Source of the DNA: Planctomycetota bacterium
Lineage (GTDB): Bacteria > Planctomycetota > Planctomycetia > Planctomycetales > Planctomycetaceae
NCBI GenBank assembly: GCA_013151585.1
Contig: JAADHY010000115.1
Coordinates: 1-5,161, forward strand
Direction: 5' to 3'
Length of the DNA stretch: 5,161 nt
Each line of letters begins with the position of its first letter. Positions within the stretch are counted from its first letter, which is position 1. The notes under the pieces are model-generated. The model was not told the DNA's origin, searched no databases, and saw only the letters and a list, made by a program, of their open reading frames with translations. Position numbers and translations under genes: made by a program. This document shows, one piece after another, positions 1-5,161 of this stretch.

Positions 1-1
1 C

Positions 2-781
2 CCGGCTGGCGGCGTTTTCCGGATTGAGCTGACGCGGATGGACACGCCGCCCCACGGCCTGGAACCGGCGCTGGATGAGGCCGAATGGACGGCTCGCGTC
101 CTGGGGCGATCGCCGGGTCCCGTCGCGATCGATTGCTACGATTTCTGGCCGCATCGGCAAGCGTACCGGTTTGAGATGCCGCCGCTTCGCAACCCAGCCC
201 CCGGCCAGATGGCCCGCATTCGGTTCACTTGCATGGGAAAACAGCGGGAGAGTCGTGGTTACTTGTTGGCCATCGACCAGATTGGGCTGGACCCGGCCCC
301 TTTGGCGCCCGAAGACTGGCACGCGCTCGAGACGACGGTCGTGGTCCGCCATGACGCGCACCTGTCGGTTGCTCCAATGGCGATCGGCCGCTCCGACTTC
401 TATGGTTGGGGCGGCCTGCAGCTTACCGCGTCGCGGCCGGGTCGAGCGGTCATTTGCCTGTCGGCCCCCGTCGCCTCACCGCAGGCCCAAGCGATCGAAC
501 TGCGCGGCGTGGTCGAACAGGGCGACTGGCGAATTCAGTTCACCGGCTGGCCCGGTATTTTGGCGCGACCGGCGAGCTCCCACGACAAGCCCACCGTCTG
601 GACAATTCCGCTGCCAGAGCCTCTGAGCGCCCCCTGCACCTTACAACTCGAGATCGTTGCCGCCGCGCGGGTTGAGTCTAAAGCGGCGCCAAGCCACCGC
701 AGATCGAAACGCGAGAGCCGATTGTTACTGGATGCGTGGCGATTCCTTCCGCAATCGCCGCCGAAGCAACGGCAACGTTAA
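2..781 (+). CDS. C-terminal part of a protein with two tandem beta-sandwich (DUF2961-like) repeats, 5' truncated
   Basis: The reading frame is open from the first complete codon to TAA at 779-781, giving 259 visible residues. I do not take the ATG at 38 as the start: it has no Shine-Dalgarno, and the residues before it (GGVFRIELTR) look like a strand of the domain already under way. Two similar units are visible. The first (about residues 1-97) ends in ARIRFTCMGKQRESRGYLLAIDQI; the second (about 118-249) runs from a YGWGGLQL stretch through TLQLEIVAAA to SRLLLDAWRF. The order 'W-GG-QL, strands, lipid-free LxxEIV, S-R-x-L-L-x-D' resembles the jelly-roll modules that accompany DUF2961 and related carbohydrate-active proteins in planctomycetes, which suggests a glycan-binding or glycosidase-accessory role. 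That assignment is from memory of the family pattern, not an alignment. No catalytic residues can be named, and the N-terminal signal or catalytic domain would be outside the window. It is tightly coupled to the hydrolase gene downstream. Confidence 0.8.
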   Translation, partial: PAGGVFRIELTRMDTPPHGLEPALDEAEWTARVLGRSPGPVAIDCYDFWPHRQAYRFEMPPLRNPAPGQMARIRFTCMGKQRESRGYLLAIDQIGLDPAPLAPEDWHALETTVVVRHDAHLSVAPMAIGRSDFYGWGGLQLTASRPGRAVICLSAPVASPQAQAIELRGVVEQGDWRIQFTGWPGILARPASSHDKPTVWTIPLPEPLSAPCTLQLEIVAAARVESKAAPSHRRSKRESRLLLDAWRFLPQSPPKQRQR

Positions 782-785
782 GGAG
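780..785 (+). promoter_or_regulatory. Shine-Dalgarno overlapping the upstream stop codon
   Basis: AAGGAG begins inside the TAA stop of the upstream gene (779-781) and sits eight bases before the ATG at 794. It decides the hydrolase start and indicates that ribosomes ending the upstream gene can reinitiate on the hydrolase, so the two genes form one transcription unit. Confidence 0.8.
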
Positions 786-793
786 CAAGCCCC

Positions 794-1441
794 ATGCCTT
801 GGCCCGATCGAATTCCAGAGCGAGTCACCGAGGTGGCGGACCAGATCGCGCCGCTACACACGGCATTGGTCCTGGTTGACATGCAAAACGACTTCGTCCA
901 TGACGAAGGGGTATTTGTGAAGAAATGGGGAAAGACGAACCGGTGGATCAAGCCGATCGTGGAGCCATGCCGCCGGTTGCTGGATGCAGCGCGGGCCGCG
1001 GACGTGGTCGTCATCCACCTTCGCGTGATCAACGACTTGGCACGCAATCCGTCGAGCTGGCACAACTTTTGGGGCCCGCCTGCCTGCGTGATTGAAGGCA
1101 CCTGGGGCGCTGAGTTCATTGATGAGCTGAAACCGGGCGATGGCGAGATCGTCATCACCAAGTACACCTACGACGGCTTCTTCGGTACACCTCTCGATTC
1201 GGTGCTCAAGAAGCTCGGCGTCCGCACGCTGGTCTTCGCCGGGATCGACTCGGATGTCTGCGTTCGCGATACGGCCGCTCACGGCTTCGCTCTCGGCTAC
1301 ACGCCTGTGTTCGCTCGCGAGGCCTTGGCCGCCGACAACGATACCGCCCACGCCGGCGTGTTGCAGTCCTGGGCCGAGCATTACGGCCACGTTGTCCCGG
1401 TTGAGCAGATCGCGGCCATTTGGCACGGGCCGCAAAGCTGA
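794..1441 (+). CDS. isochorismatase-family cysteine hydrolase (RutB-like amidohydrolase)
   Basis: This complete 215-residue protein has the usual length of the isochorismatase-like hydrolase superfamily. The three catalytic positions are visible: Asp29 in LVLVDMQNDF, Lys123 in ITKYTYDGFFGTPLD, and nucleophile Cys156 in AGIDSDVCVRDTAAHGFALGY. Family members hydrolyse C-N bonds of small amides or ureido compounds (ureidoacrylate, N-carbamoylsarcosine, biuret, nicotinamide) or isochorismate. The K-Y-x-x-x-GFF-x-TPLDS stretch is closest in my memory to RutB-type ureidoacrylate amidohydrolases, but the substrate is not determined by sequence alone. The residue two before the nucleophile is Asp (SDVC) rather than the Asn of the TNVC form, as also occurs in nicotinamidases. 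No signal peptide is present, so it should be cytoplasmic. The start is fixed by AAGGAG at 780-785, eight bases before ATG and overlapping the upstream stop, implying translational coupling. No rut-type pyrimidine catabolism genes are visible beside it. Confidence 0.95.
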   Translation: MPWPDRIPERVTEVADQIAPLHTALVLVDMQNDFVHDEGVFVKKWGKTNRWIKPIVEPCRRLLDAARAADVVVIHLRVINDLARNPSSWHNFWGPPACVIEGTWGAEFIDELKPGDGEIVITKYTYDGFFGTPLDSVLKKLGVRTLVFAGIDSDVCVRDTAAHGFALGYTPVFAREALAADNDTAHAGVLQSWAEHYGHVVPVEQIAAIWHGPQS

Positions 1442-1528
1442 GGATGTTTTTTTGCCAGACATGCCCAGCGAGAATCTGCGACAGCCTGCCGGTTCGTTTG
1501 CAAGAGCATCGGAGGATTCTTGTCTCGA

Positions 1529-1557
1529 TTCCCCTCCGAGGACGTCGTCGGTACAAT
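1529..1557 (+). promoter_or_regulatory. possible sigma70-type promoter (weak)
   Basis: TACAAT at 1552-1557 matches the -10 consensus at five of six positions, and TTCCCC at 1529-1534 matches the -35 consensus at three of six with a 17-base spacer. The -10 lies in the context CGGTACAATC, resembling the CGGTACCATG context of the better candidate near 4576. It could drive the gene at 1857, but that would leave a leader of about 290 bases, so the assignment is tentative. Confidence 0.3.
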
Positions 1558-1665
1558 CGCGGCCAACGAGGACGTCGGTGCCGGGCAAGATATCGAAAAA
1601 CGGCGAAGACGTTGTGCCGAGATCAGCAAGCTCAGGGGGGCGTCAGAGAATAACGCGCTCGTTTT

Positions 1666-1720
1666 GTAGGATGGATATTCCTGTCCGTCACTTTTTGGCA
1701 GGCCAGAAAGCCCATCCCAT
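1666..1720. repeat. planctomycete-type dispersed intergenic repeat (imperfect inverted repeat)
   Basis: The element begins GTAGGATGGATATTCCTG and ends with GGCAGGCCAGAAAGCCCATCC-like sequence. GGATGG at 1669-1674 is the exact reverse complement of CCATCC at 1712-1717, and the two arms continue to match imperfectly inward (about 13 of 21 positions), so a transcript could fold into a long interrupted hairpin. Each arm can also make a small hairpin of its own, the second around GGC-CAGAAA-GCC at 1705-1716 or so. I recall very similar 'GTAGGATGGACATTCCTGTCCGTC' sequences scattered between genes in several planctomycete genomes. That link is memory, not a search. Function is unknown; it could act in transcript ends or be a remnant of a small non-autonomous element. 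Confidence 0.45.
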
Positions 1721-1856
1721 CATCCCGAGCCGCACGACTTATTCTCTGATGGTTCCTCGTCGCTTTGCACAGCGTGAGTCCGAGCCCTGGCAGGCCGCTG
1801 GCTGATCACGGAATCTCCCCGGGCACGCACAACTCCACACACTGGGACGAACAACC

Positions 1857-3035
1857 ATGAGGTACCATCAGACGTTTGTGCTTCTTCTGTCGTCGATCGT
1901 TGTTTCGTCGCTTACCGTCGGGACAGGGCTCCCAACGAGAGCCTCTAGCCGTGACGCATCGATTGGCAAGTGGATCGACGCGATCCGGGCGGTCGGGCAT
2001 CAAGGGGCTGGCCATGAAGCAGCTCAAAAAGCTCTGCAGAACCTGCACCGGTGCGGACCGGATGCTTTAGTACCGATTCTGAAGGGCATCCGTGGAGCCA
2101 ACCCGTTGGCGGCCAATTGGCTGCTGAATGCTTTCGAGGTAATCGCCGATCGGGAAGTGCGAGGCGGCCGCGGGCTTCCGGCCGACGAATTGGAACGGTT
2201 CCTTCTTGACCGCGACAATGCGCCGCGAGCTCGGCGGATTGCCTTCGAGTGGCTGGCGAAAGTCGACCCATCCGTGATCGATCGGCTGATTCCGGGCATG
2301 TTGCTTGATCCTAGCCCGGAGTTCCGCCGCGATGCCGTTGCCCGGCTGATGGCCGACGCGGATCGGCTGCGCGGCCAGGATCAGCTCGACCGGGCCGTCG
2401 CCCTGTACCGCAAGGCGCTCACCGGTGCGACGGACCAAAAGCAGGTTGAGGCGTTGGTGAAGCGGTTGAAAGAGCTCGGCCAGAAAGTCGACTTGCAGCG
2501 GCACTTCGGCTTCATTGTCGACTGGCAGATCATCGGTCCGTTTGACAACACGGACCGGAAAGGCTTCGCGGCCGTTTATCCGCCAGAGAAGGAAGTGAAT
2601 TTGCGGGCGAGCTACCCTGGCAAGCTTGGACCGGTCCGCTGGGTACCGATCCACACCGACGACCCGTACGGCATCGTTAACATCGCCAAGTCTGTGGCTC
2701 CGTACAAGGGCGCGGTCATGTACTTAACGGCCGAGTTTGTCAGCCGCGAGTCTCGGCCCGTCGAGTTCCGTCTAGGCACACCGAACGCCGTCAAAGTGTG
2801 GCTGAACGGAAAGCTGCTGTTTGCTCGCGAAGAATACCACCGTGGCATGTTTCTGGATCAGTTCCGCGTCCCGGCTCAGCTCCAGGCCGGTCGGAACCGA
2901 ATTCTGATCAAGTTGTGCCAGAACGAACAGACGGAGCCGTGGGCTCAGCGCTACGAGTTTCAGTTTCGGGTCTGCGATCCGTCCGGCTTGGCCGTGCTTT
3001 CTGCGGAGCGCGACGGAGCGGCTTCGTCACCATGA
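1857..3035 (+). CDS. secreted alpha-solenoid (HEAT/TPR-like) protein with C-terminal W-x-x-x-GPF beta-sandwich domain
   Basis: This is a 392-residue protein. Residues 1-30 form a Sec signal peptide: Arg2, then a hydrophobic run FVLLLSSIVVSSLTVG, then a polar ASS region where cleavage is likely; there is no lipobox cysteine. Residues 34-165 are helical pairs typical of HEAT-like solenoids (for example ALQNLHRCGPDALVPILKG and a helix with EFRRDAVARLMA). Residues about 170-208 look like one TPR-type hairpin (QLDRAVALYRKAL). From 220 a beta domain follows: DWQIIGPFDN at 222-231, GFAAVYPPEKE, a Y-x-GK-x-G-x-x-RW segment at 253-262, KVWLNGK at 313-319 and GRNRILIKLCQ at 345-355. The beta module recurs in planctomycete exported proteins and looks like a galactose-binding-type sandwich. 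No catalytic site is visible, so a binding or scaffolding role in the periplasm or outside is inferred. The start has only a weak GGGA at 1844-1847. It probably shares a transcript with the propeller gene 109 bases downstream. Confidence 0.9.
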   Translation: MRYHQTFVLLLSSIVVSSLTVGTGLPTRASSRDASIGKWIDAIRAVGHQGAGHEAAQKALQNLHRCGPDALVPILKGIRGANPLAANWLLNAFEVIADREVRGGRGLPADELERFLLDRDNAPRARRIAFEWLAKVDPSVIDRLIPGMLLDPSPEFRRDAVARLMADADRLRGQDQLDRAVALYRKALTGATDQKQVEALVKRLKELGQKVDLQRHFGFIVDWQIIGPFDNTDRKGFAAVYPPEKEVNLRASYPGKLGPVRWVPIHTDDPYGIVNIAKSVAPYKGAVMYLTAEFVSRESRPVEFRLGTPNAVKVWLNGKLLFAREEYHRGMFLDQFRVPAQLQAGRNRILIKLCQNEQTEPWAQRYEFQFRVCDPSGLAVLSAERDGAASSP

Positions 3036-3144
3036 TCGCTTACGTCGAGTTGGTGTGGACCATTTCCGGAAGCTCGATGCTTGGCAACTCGCCGGTCGAA
3101 TCCGGCCAATCAGCGACAAGACCAGAAACGCAGGAAACAAAGAC
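3036..3144 (+). other. short intercistronic gap with a small hairpin
   Basis: The gap carries GCCGG (3091-3095) and CCGGC (3102-3106) around the loop TCGAAT, a perfect five-base-pair stem; TTGGC (3081-3085) and GCCAA (3105-3109) offer a competing pairing. There is no T run, so this is not an intrinsic terminator, and no promoter stands out. AGGA at 3132-3135 is the Shine-Dalgarno for the next gene. The gap is compatible with cotranscription of its neighbours. Confidence 0.35.
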
Positions 3145-4371
3145 ATGAAATGCTTTTGTGTCAGAACCGTGGCCGCTTGCGGAGTGCTGCTGGCCGTCAC
3201 CGTGGATCAGCTCGGCGCGGCCGACTGGCCTCAATTTCGTGGGCATCCGGGAGCATCGGCCGAGGACGTCTCGGCGCCGCCCACAGCGTGGGGCGACGGA
3301 AAGAACATCGCCTGGACGGCGGAACTGGAAGGCCGAGGCGTCTCCAGTCCGATCGTCATCGGTGACCGAGTGTTTCTCACCAGTTGCACGGGCCCCGAAC
3401 AGGAGCGGCTGCATGTGATCTGCTTTGACATTCGCACCGGCCGCCGCGTTTGGGAGCGCCAGTTCTGGGCGACGGGCAGCACCTCGTGCCATCCCAAGAC
3501 ATGCGTGGCCGCTCCCACGCCCGCCACCGATGGCCGACGGATTTTCGCTTTCTATTCCAGCAATGACTTAGCGTGTCTGGATCGGGAAGGCCGCCTGTTG
3601 TGGTTCCGCGGTTTGACCTATGACTTTCCGCAAGCGCGCATCAGCCTCGGGATGGCCTCGTCTCCGGTCGTGACAGACGAGACGGTCGTGGTCCAAGTCG
3701 AAGCCGACACTGATGCCTTCGCGATGGGACTGGACGTTGACACCGGAGCGACCCGCTGGAAGCTCGACCGGCACCGCAGGGCCAATTGGTGCTCGCCGAT
3801 CGTCTGGGAGCGAGATGCGACCGCTGAGCGACTGGTCGTGCTGCAAGCCAGCAACGGCGTGTGGGTCGTTCGGCCGCGGACCGGCGACTTGATTGCCCGG
3901 TATGACGAAGGAGCCTCGACGATTTCGTCGTCTTCGGCCTTCGGACACTTGCTGCTGGTCCCGTCCAACGGCCTGACGGCACTGAAACTGCCCCAATCCG
4001 GTTCGGAGCTGGAAACGGTGTGGCGTCAGAACCGGCTGCGGCCGACGACCTGCAGTCCGCTTGTGTACAAGGACCACGTCTACGTCATCAGCGGTTCGAT
4101 CTTGAAATGCGCCGATCCGCGTACAGGCCGAATTCGATGGCAACTGCGATTGCGCGGACCGTTCAGTTCTTCGCCGGTGGCGGCAGGCGGCTACTTGTAC
4201 GTGTTCAACGAGGACGGCGTGGGGTTCGTCGTCGAGTTGGGCCCGCGCGGCCGGATCGTTTCGCAAAACCCTATGAATGAAACCATCCTGGCTACCCCGG
4301 CGCTCATCGACGGCGGCCTGCTGATCCGCAGCGACCGACACCTTTGGAAGATCGCTTCGAAGCCCCAATAA
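3145..4371 (+). CDS. secreted PQQ-like beta-propeller repeat protein
   Basis: I start this 408-residue protein at ATG 3145 rather than the in-frame ATG at 3055, because AGGA lies nine bases upstream at 3132-3135 and the protein then opens with a signal peptide (MKCFCVRTVAACGVLLAVTV, likely cleaved after LGA at 22-25). The mature protein begins ADWPQFRG, the usual opening of planctomycete PQQ-like propellers. Propeller-blade signatures with the D-x-x-TG-x-x-x-W pattern recur: FDIRTGRRVW (94-103), LDREGRLLW (145-153), LDVDTGATRW (196-205), VRPRTGDL (242-249), ADPRTGRIRW (323-332). Blade-start strands such as GVSSPIVIGDRVFLTS, SSPVVTDETVVV and SSPVAAGGYLYVFN precede them. Members of this fold (as in BamB or quinoprotein dehydrogenases) may or may not bind PQQ; no dehydrogenase active-site or haem CxxCH motif is seen, so a non-enzymatic binding or scaffold role is more likely. 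It has eleven cysteines, including a C-H-P-K-T-C pair at 115-120. Confidence 0.93.
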   Translation: MKCFCVRTVAACGVLLAVTVDQLGAADWPQFRGHPGASAEDVSAPPTAWGDGKNIAWTAELEGRGVSSPIVIGDRVFLTSCTGPEQERLHVICFDIRTGRRVWERQFWATGSTSCHPKTCVAAPTPATDGRRIFAFYSSNDLACLDREGRLLWFRGLTYDFPQARISLGMASSPVVTDETVVVQVEADTDAFAMGLDVDTGATRWKLDRHRRANWCSPIVWERDATAERLVVLQASNGVWVVRPRTGDLIARYDEGASTISSSSAFGHLLLVPSNGLTALKLPQSGSELETVWRQNRLRPTTCSPLVYKDHVYVISGSILKCADPRTGRIRWQLRLRGPFSSSPVAAGGYLYVFNEDGVGFVVELGPRGRIVSQNPMNETILATPALIDGGLLIRSDRHLWKIASKPQ

Positions 4372-4423
4372 CCTGCTCCGCGGCCGTGGCTTGGGTTTTG
4401 GCTGCCTGCGAGCTTCCGGCCAC

Positions 4424-4449
4424 GGGCGGCGTTCCCCCGGGGATCGCCC
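4424..4449 (+). other. stem-loop downstream of the propeller gene
   Basis: GGGCG (4424-4428) pairs with CGCCC (4445-4449), extendable by one G-T pair, around a GC-rich loop that includes CCCCCGGGG. It abuts the stronger inverted repeat at 4450-4471. Together they could be a transcript-end structure, though no T run follows immediately. Confidence 0.35.
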
Positions 4450-4471
4450 ATGTTCCAGGACCTTGGAACAT
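4450..4471. repeat. perfect 8-bp inverted repeat (hairpin or operator-like dyad)
   Basis: ATGTTCCA (4450-4457) and TGGAACAT (4464-4471) are exact reverse complements around the six-base loop GGACCT. As RNA this is a stable hairpin 78 bases past the propeller stop; a short T4 run occurs only about ten bases later, so it is not a textbook intrinsic terminator. As DNA the 22-base dyad could be a repressor site, but it lies about 80 bases upstream of the candidate -35 box at 4553, which is far for simple repression. A transcript-end or 3'-stability element is the more likely reading. Confidence 0.5.
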
Positions 4472-4552
4472 CCCGTTCCGTTTTCGCTACAAAGCTTCTG
4501 TCTTCCACCGTTTCTCGAACACCGCAATCGGCTCCGCACGGTCGCCGTCGAG

Positions 4553-4581
4553 TTGGCCGCCGCGAGCGGAAGCGGTACCAT
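4553..4581 (+). promoter_or_regulatory. candidate sigma70-type promoter for the Tat-signal gene
   Basis: TTGGCC at 4553-4558 (four of six to TTGACA) and TACCAT at 4576-4581 (four of six to TATAAT) are separated by exactly 17 bases. The expected transcription start near 4588 would give a leader of about 65 bases before the ATG at 4653. The position, after a likely transcript end and before a gene with a strong ribosome site, supports it; the hexamers themselves are only moderate. Confidence 0.4.
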
Positions 4582-4638
4582 GAAAACCTGAGAGACCGAC
4601 ACTCCCGGGGCAGGACCATCGAGCCGCTGGCTGCAGGC

Positions 4639-4644
4639 AAGGAG
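4639..4644 (+). promoter_or_regulatory. Shine-Dalgarno of the Tat-signal gene
   Basis: AAGGAG eight bases before ATG 4653 is a full-strength ribosome site. It fixes the start so that the TRRGF twin-arginine motif falls at residues 6-10, as expected for a Tat signal. Confidence 0.75.
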
Positions 4645-4652
4645 AAACAGCG

Positions 4653-5161
4653 ATGAGCGAGCGTGTGACGCGACGCGGATTTACTCAGGCAGGGATGGCG
4701 GCCTTCGCCTTCGGATCGCTTCCTGTCCTTGACGCAGCGGCCTCGCCCCTTTTGGATGCTCAAACGGCGGCGCCGCTCGACGCGAAAGTGCTCGACGTGC
4801 GACCCTATCAGTTGATGTGCGTCGTGTGCCGCATCGGTGAAGGCCGCGACGCCGATCTGGGCGATGAGAAACTGAGCCGCCTTCTCGCCGCCGTACGGAG
4901 CTATCCTAAGGTCCCCCTCCGCCTGAGAATGAACGCCGACTCGGTTTATCAGTACCAGAACTCCGGCCGCACGGACGACACACCGGAAGGGGACCTCTTC
5001 AATGAGAAGCGGGACTTGGACATTCTCCAGAAGCTGGGACTAGTTCCTGGAGACACACGCCCGGCGATCGACATGTTCGAGCGGCTTTTAGCAGAGGTGC
5101 CTACAGCCAAAGGAATCTGCGGGTACGGAACGACCACGGCCGATCTGTGGCGTGGCTGTCC
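4653..5161 (+). CDS. Tat-exported cysteine-containing protein, possibly DUF1284-like, 3' truncated
   Basis: The frame starts at ATG 4653, eight bases after AAGGAG (4639-4644), and is still open at the window edge after 169 complete residues. Residues 6-12 (TRRGFTQ) followed by GMAAFAFGSLPVLDAAA make a twin-arginine signal, so the protein is expected to be exported folded, often a sign of a bound cofactor. The mature part opens with DVRPYQLMCVVCRIGEG (residues 48-64), holding Cys56 and Cys59; further cysteines are Cys156 (in GICGYG) and Cys169 (in WRGC). Between them are PLRLRMN, DDTPEGDLFNEKRDLDILQKL (with a strongly charged helix) and a helix FERLLAEVP. The R-P-x-x-L-x-C opening followed by G-x-G and the four spread cysteines recall small DUF1284-type proteins thought to bind iron-sulfur, but I cannot confirm this by alignment. 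No function is assigned. It appears to begin its own transcription unit. Confidence 0.88.
   Translation, partial: MSERVTRRGFTQAGMAAFAFGSLPVLDAAASPLLDAQTAAPLDAKVLDVRPYQLMCVVCRIGEGRDADLGDEKLSRLLAAVRSYPKVPLRLRMNADSVYQYQNSGRTDDTPEGDLFNEKRDLDILQKLGLVPGDTRPAIDMFERLLAEVPTAKGICGYGTTTADLWRGC

Larger units (their letters stand above)
1442..1856. other. 415-base intergenic region without a supported gene
   Basis: No convincing coding region is seen on either strand. A forward frame is open from inside the hydrolase gene to 1805 and contains an ATG at 1461, but its product would be a low-complexity Ser/Arg/Pro-rich chain with no recognisable motif and no Shine-Dalgarno, so I do not call it. The region holds a T7 run (1447-1453), an 11-base direct repeat (1537-1547 and 1567-1577), a promoter-like box around 1552-1557, and the dispersed-repeat-like element at 1666-1720. 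It separates the hydrolase transcription unit from the solenoid/propeller pair and should carry the promoter of the latter. Confidence 0.6.
4372..4652 (+). other. 281-base intergenic region with hairpins and a promoter
   Basis: No supported gene is seen; short open frames here lack coding character. After the propeller stop codon come two stem-loops directly next to each other (4424-4449 and 4450-4471), and an alternative seven-base-pair stem between CCGTGGC (4384-4390) and GCCACGG (4419-4425) that would compete with the first. Further on lies a sigma70-like promoter (4553-4581) and a strong Shine-Dalgarno (4639-4644) for the Tat-signal gene. The layout reads as the end of one transcription unit and the start of another. 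Confidence 0.55.

Noticed and set aside
38..40. ATG at 38 as the start of the first gene.
   Set aside because: No ribosome site precedes it, and the in-frame residues upstream look like part of the first beta-sandwich module, so the gene begins outside the window.
1412..1453. GCGGCC/GGCCGC stem at the end of the hydrolase gene followed by a T7 run, as a possible intrinsic terminator.
   Set aside because: The stem ends at 1433, 13 bases before the T run begins at 1447, and the loop is ten bases; this spacing does not fit an intrinsic terminator.
1461..1805. Forward open frame of 114 codons in the gap after the hydrolase, continuing a frame open since 1140.
   Set aside because: The product is Ser/Arg/Pro-rich without motifs, there is no ribosome site, and most of the open length is simply the shadow frame of the hydrolase gene in GC-rich DNA.
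3055..3144. Longer N-terminus for the propeller protein from ATG 3055.
   Set aside because: It would place 30 polar residues before a good signal peptide and has no Shine-Dalgarno; ATG 3145 has AGGA at the right distance.
3259..3504. Cysteines at residues 115 and 120 of the propeller protein as a haem c site.
   Set aside because: The spacing is C-H-P-K-T-C, not C-x-x-C-H, so no haem c attachment is implied.
3568..4602. Long reverse-strand open frame of 344 codons opposite the propeller gene.
   Set aside because: It is Arg/Pro-rich with no motif or ribosome site and overlaps a well-supported gene; such antisense frames are common in GC-rich coding DNA.

Overview
The window looks like chromosomal DNA from a planctomycete, probably of the Pirellulales/Pirellulaceae type. 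This is inferred from moderately high GC, an all-plus-strand set of secreted proteins of kinds typical of that phylum (tandem jelly-roll domains, an alpha-solenoid joined to a W-x-x-x-GPF beta-sandwich, a PQQ-like beta-propeller opening with WPQFRG, a Tat-exported protein), and an intergenic element resembling a 'GTAGGATGG..ATTCCTGTCCGTC' repeat I recall from planctomycete genomes. No rRNA, tRNA, CRISPR array, transposase or integrase was seen.

Layout, left to right. (1) Bases 2-781 hold the C-terminal part of a protein whose start lies upstream; it carries what look like two tandem beta-sandwich repeats of the kind found in DUF2961-type proteins. (2) Twelve bases later, with a Shine-Dalgarno overlapping the previous stop codon, comes a complete isochorismatase-family cysteine hydrolase (794-1441); the two are almost certainly one transcript. 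(3) A 415-base gene-free stretch (1442-1856) holds the dispersed-repeat-like element, a short direct repeat and a promoter-like -10 box. (4) Bases 1857-3035 encode a secreted alpha-solenoid plus GPF beta-sandwich protein. (5) After 109 bases comes a secreted PQQ-like beta-propeller protein (3145-4371). (6) A 281-base gap (4372-4652) holds two abutting stem-loops and a well-spaced sigma70-like promoter. (7) From 4653 a Tat-signal protein with a Cys-x-x-Cys pair runs off the right edge.

The genes make two plausible transcription units (upstream partial gene plus hydrolase; solenoid plus propeller) and the start of a third. Four of the five proteins are exported or look extracytoplasmic. I see no convincing evidence that all five form a single pathway, and nothing that amounts to a clearly new defence or mobile system. 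The most worthwhile leads are the cysteine-containing Tat protein, the solenoid/propeller pair and the intergenic elements.
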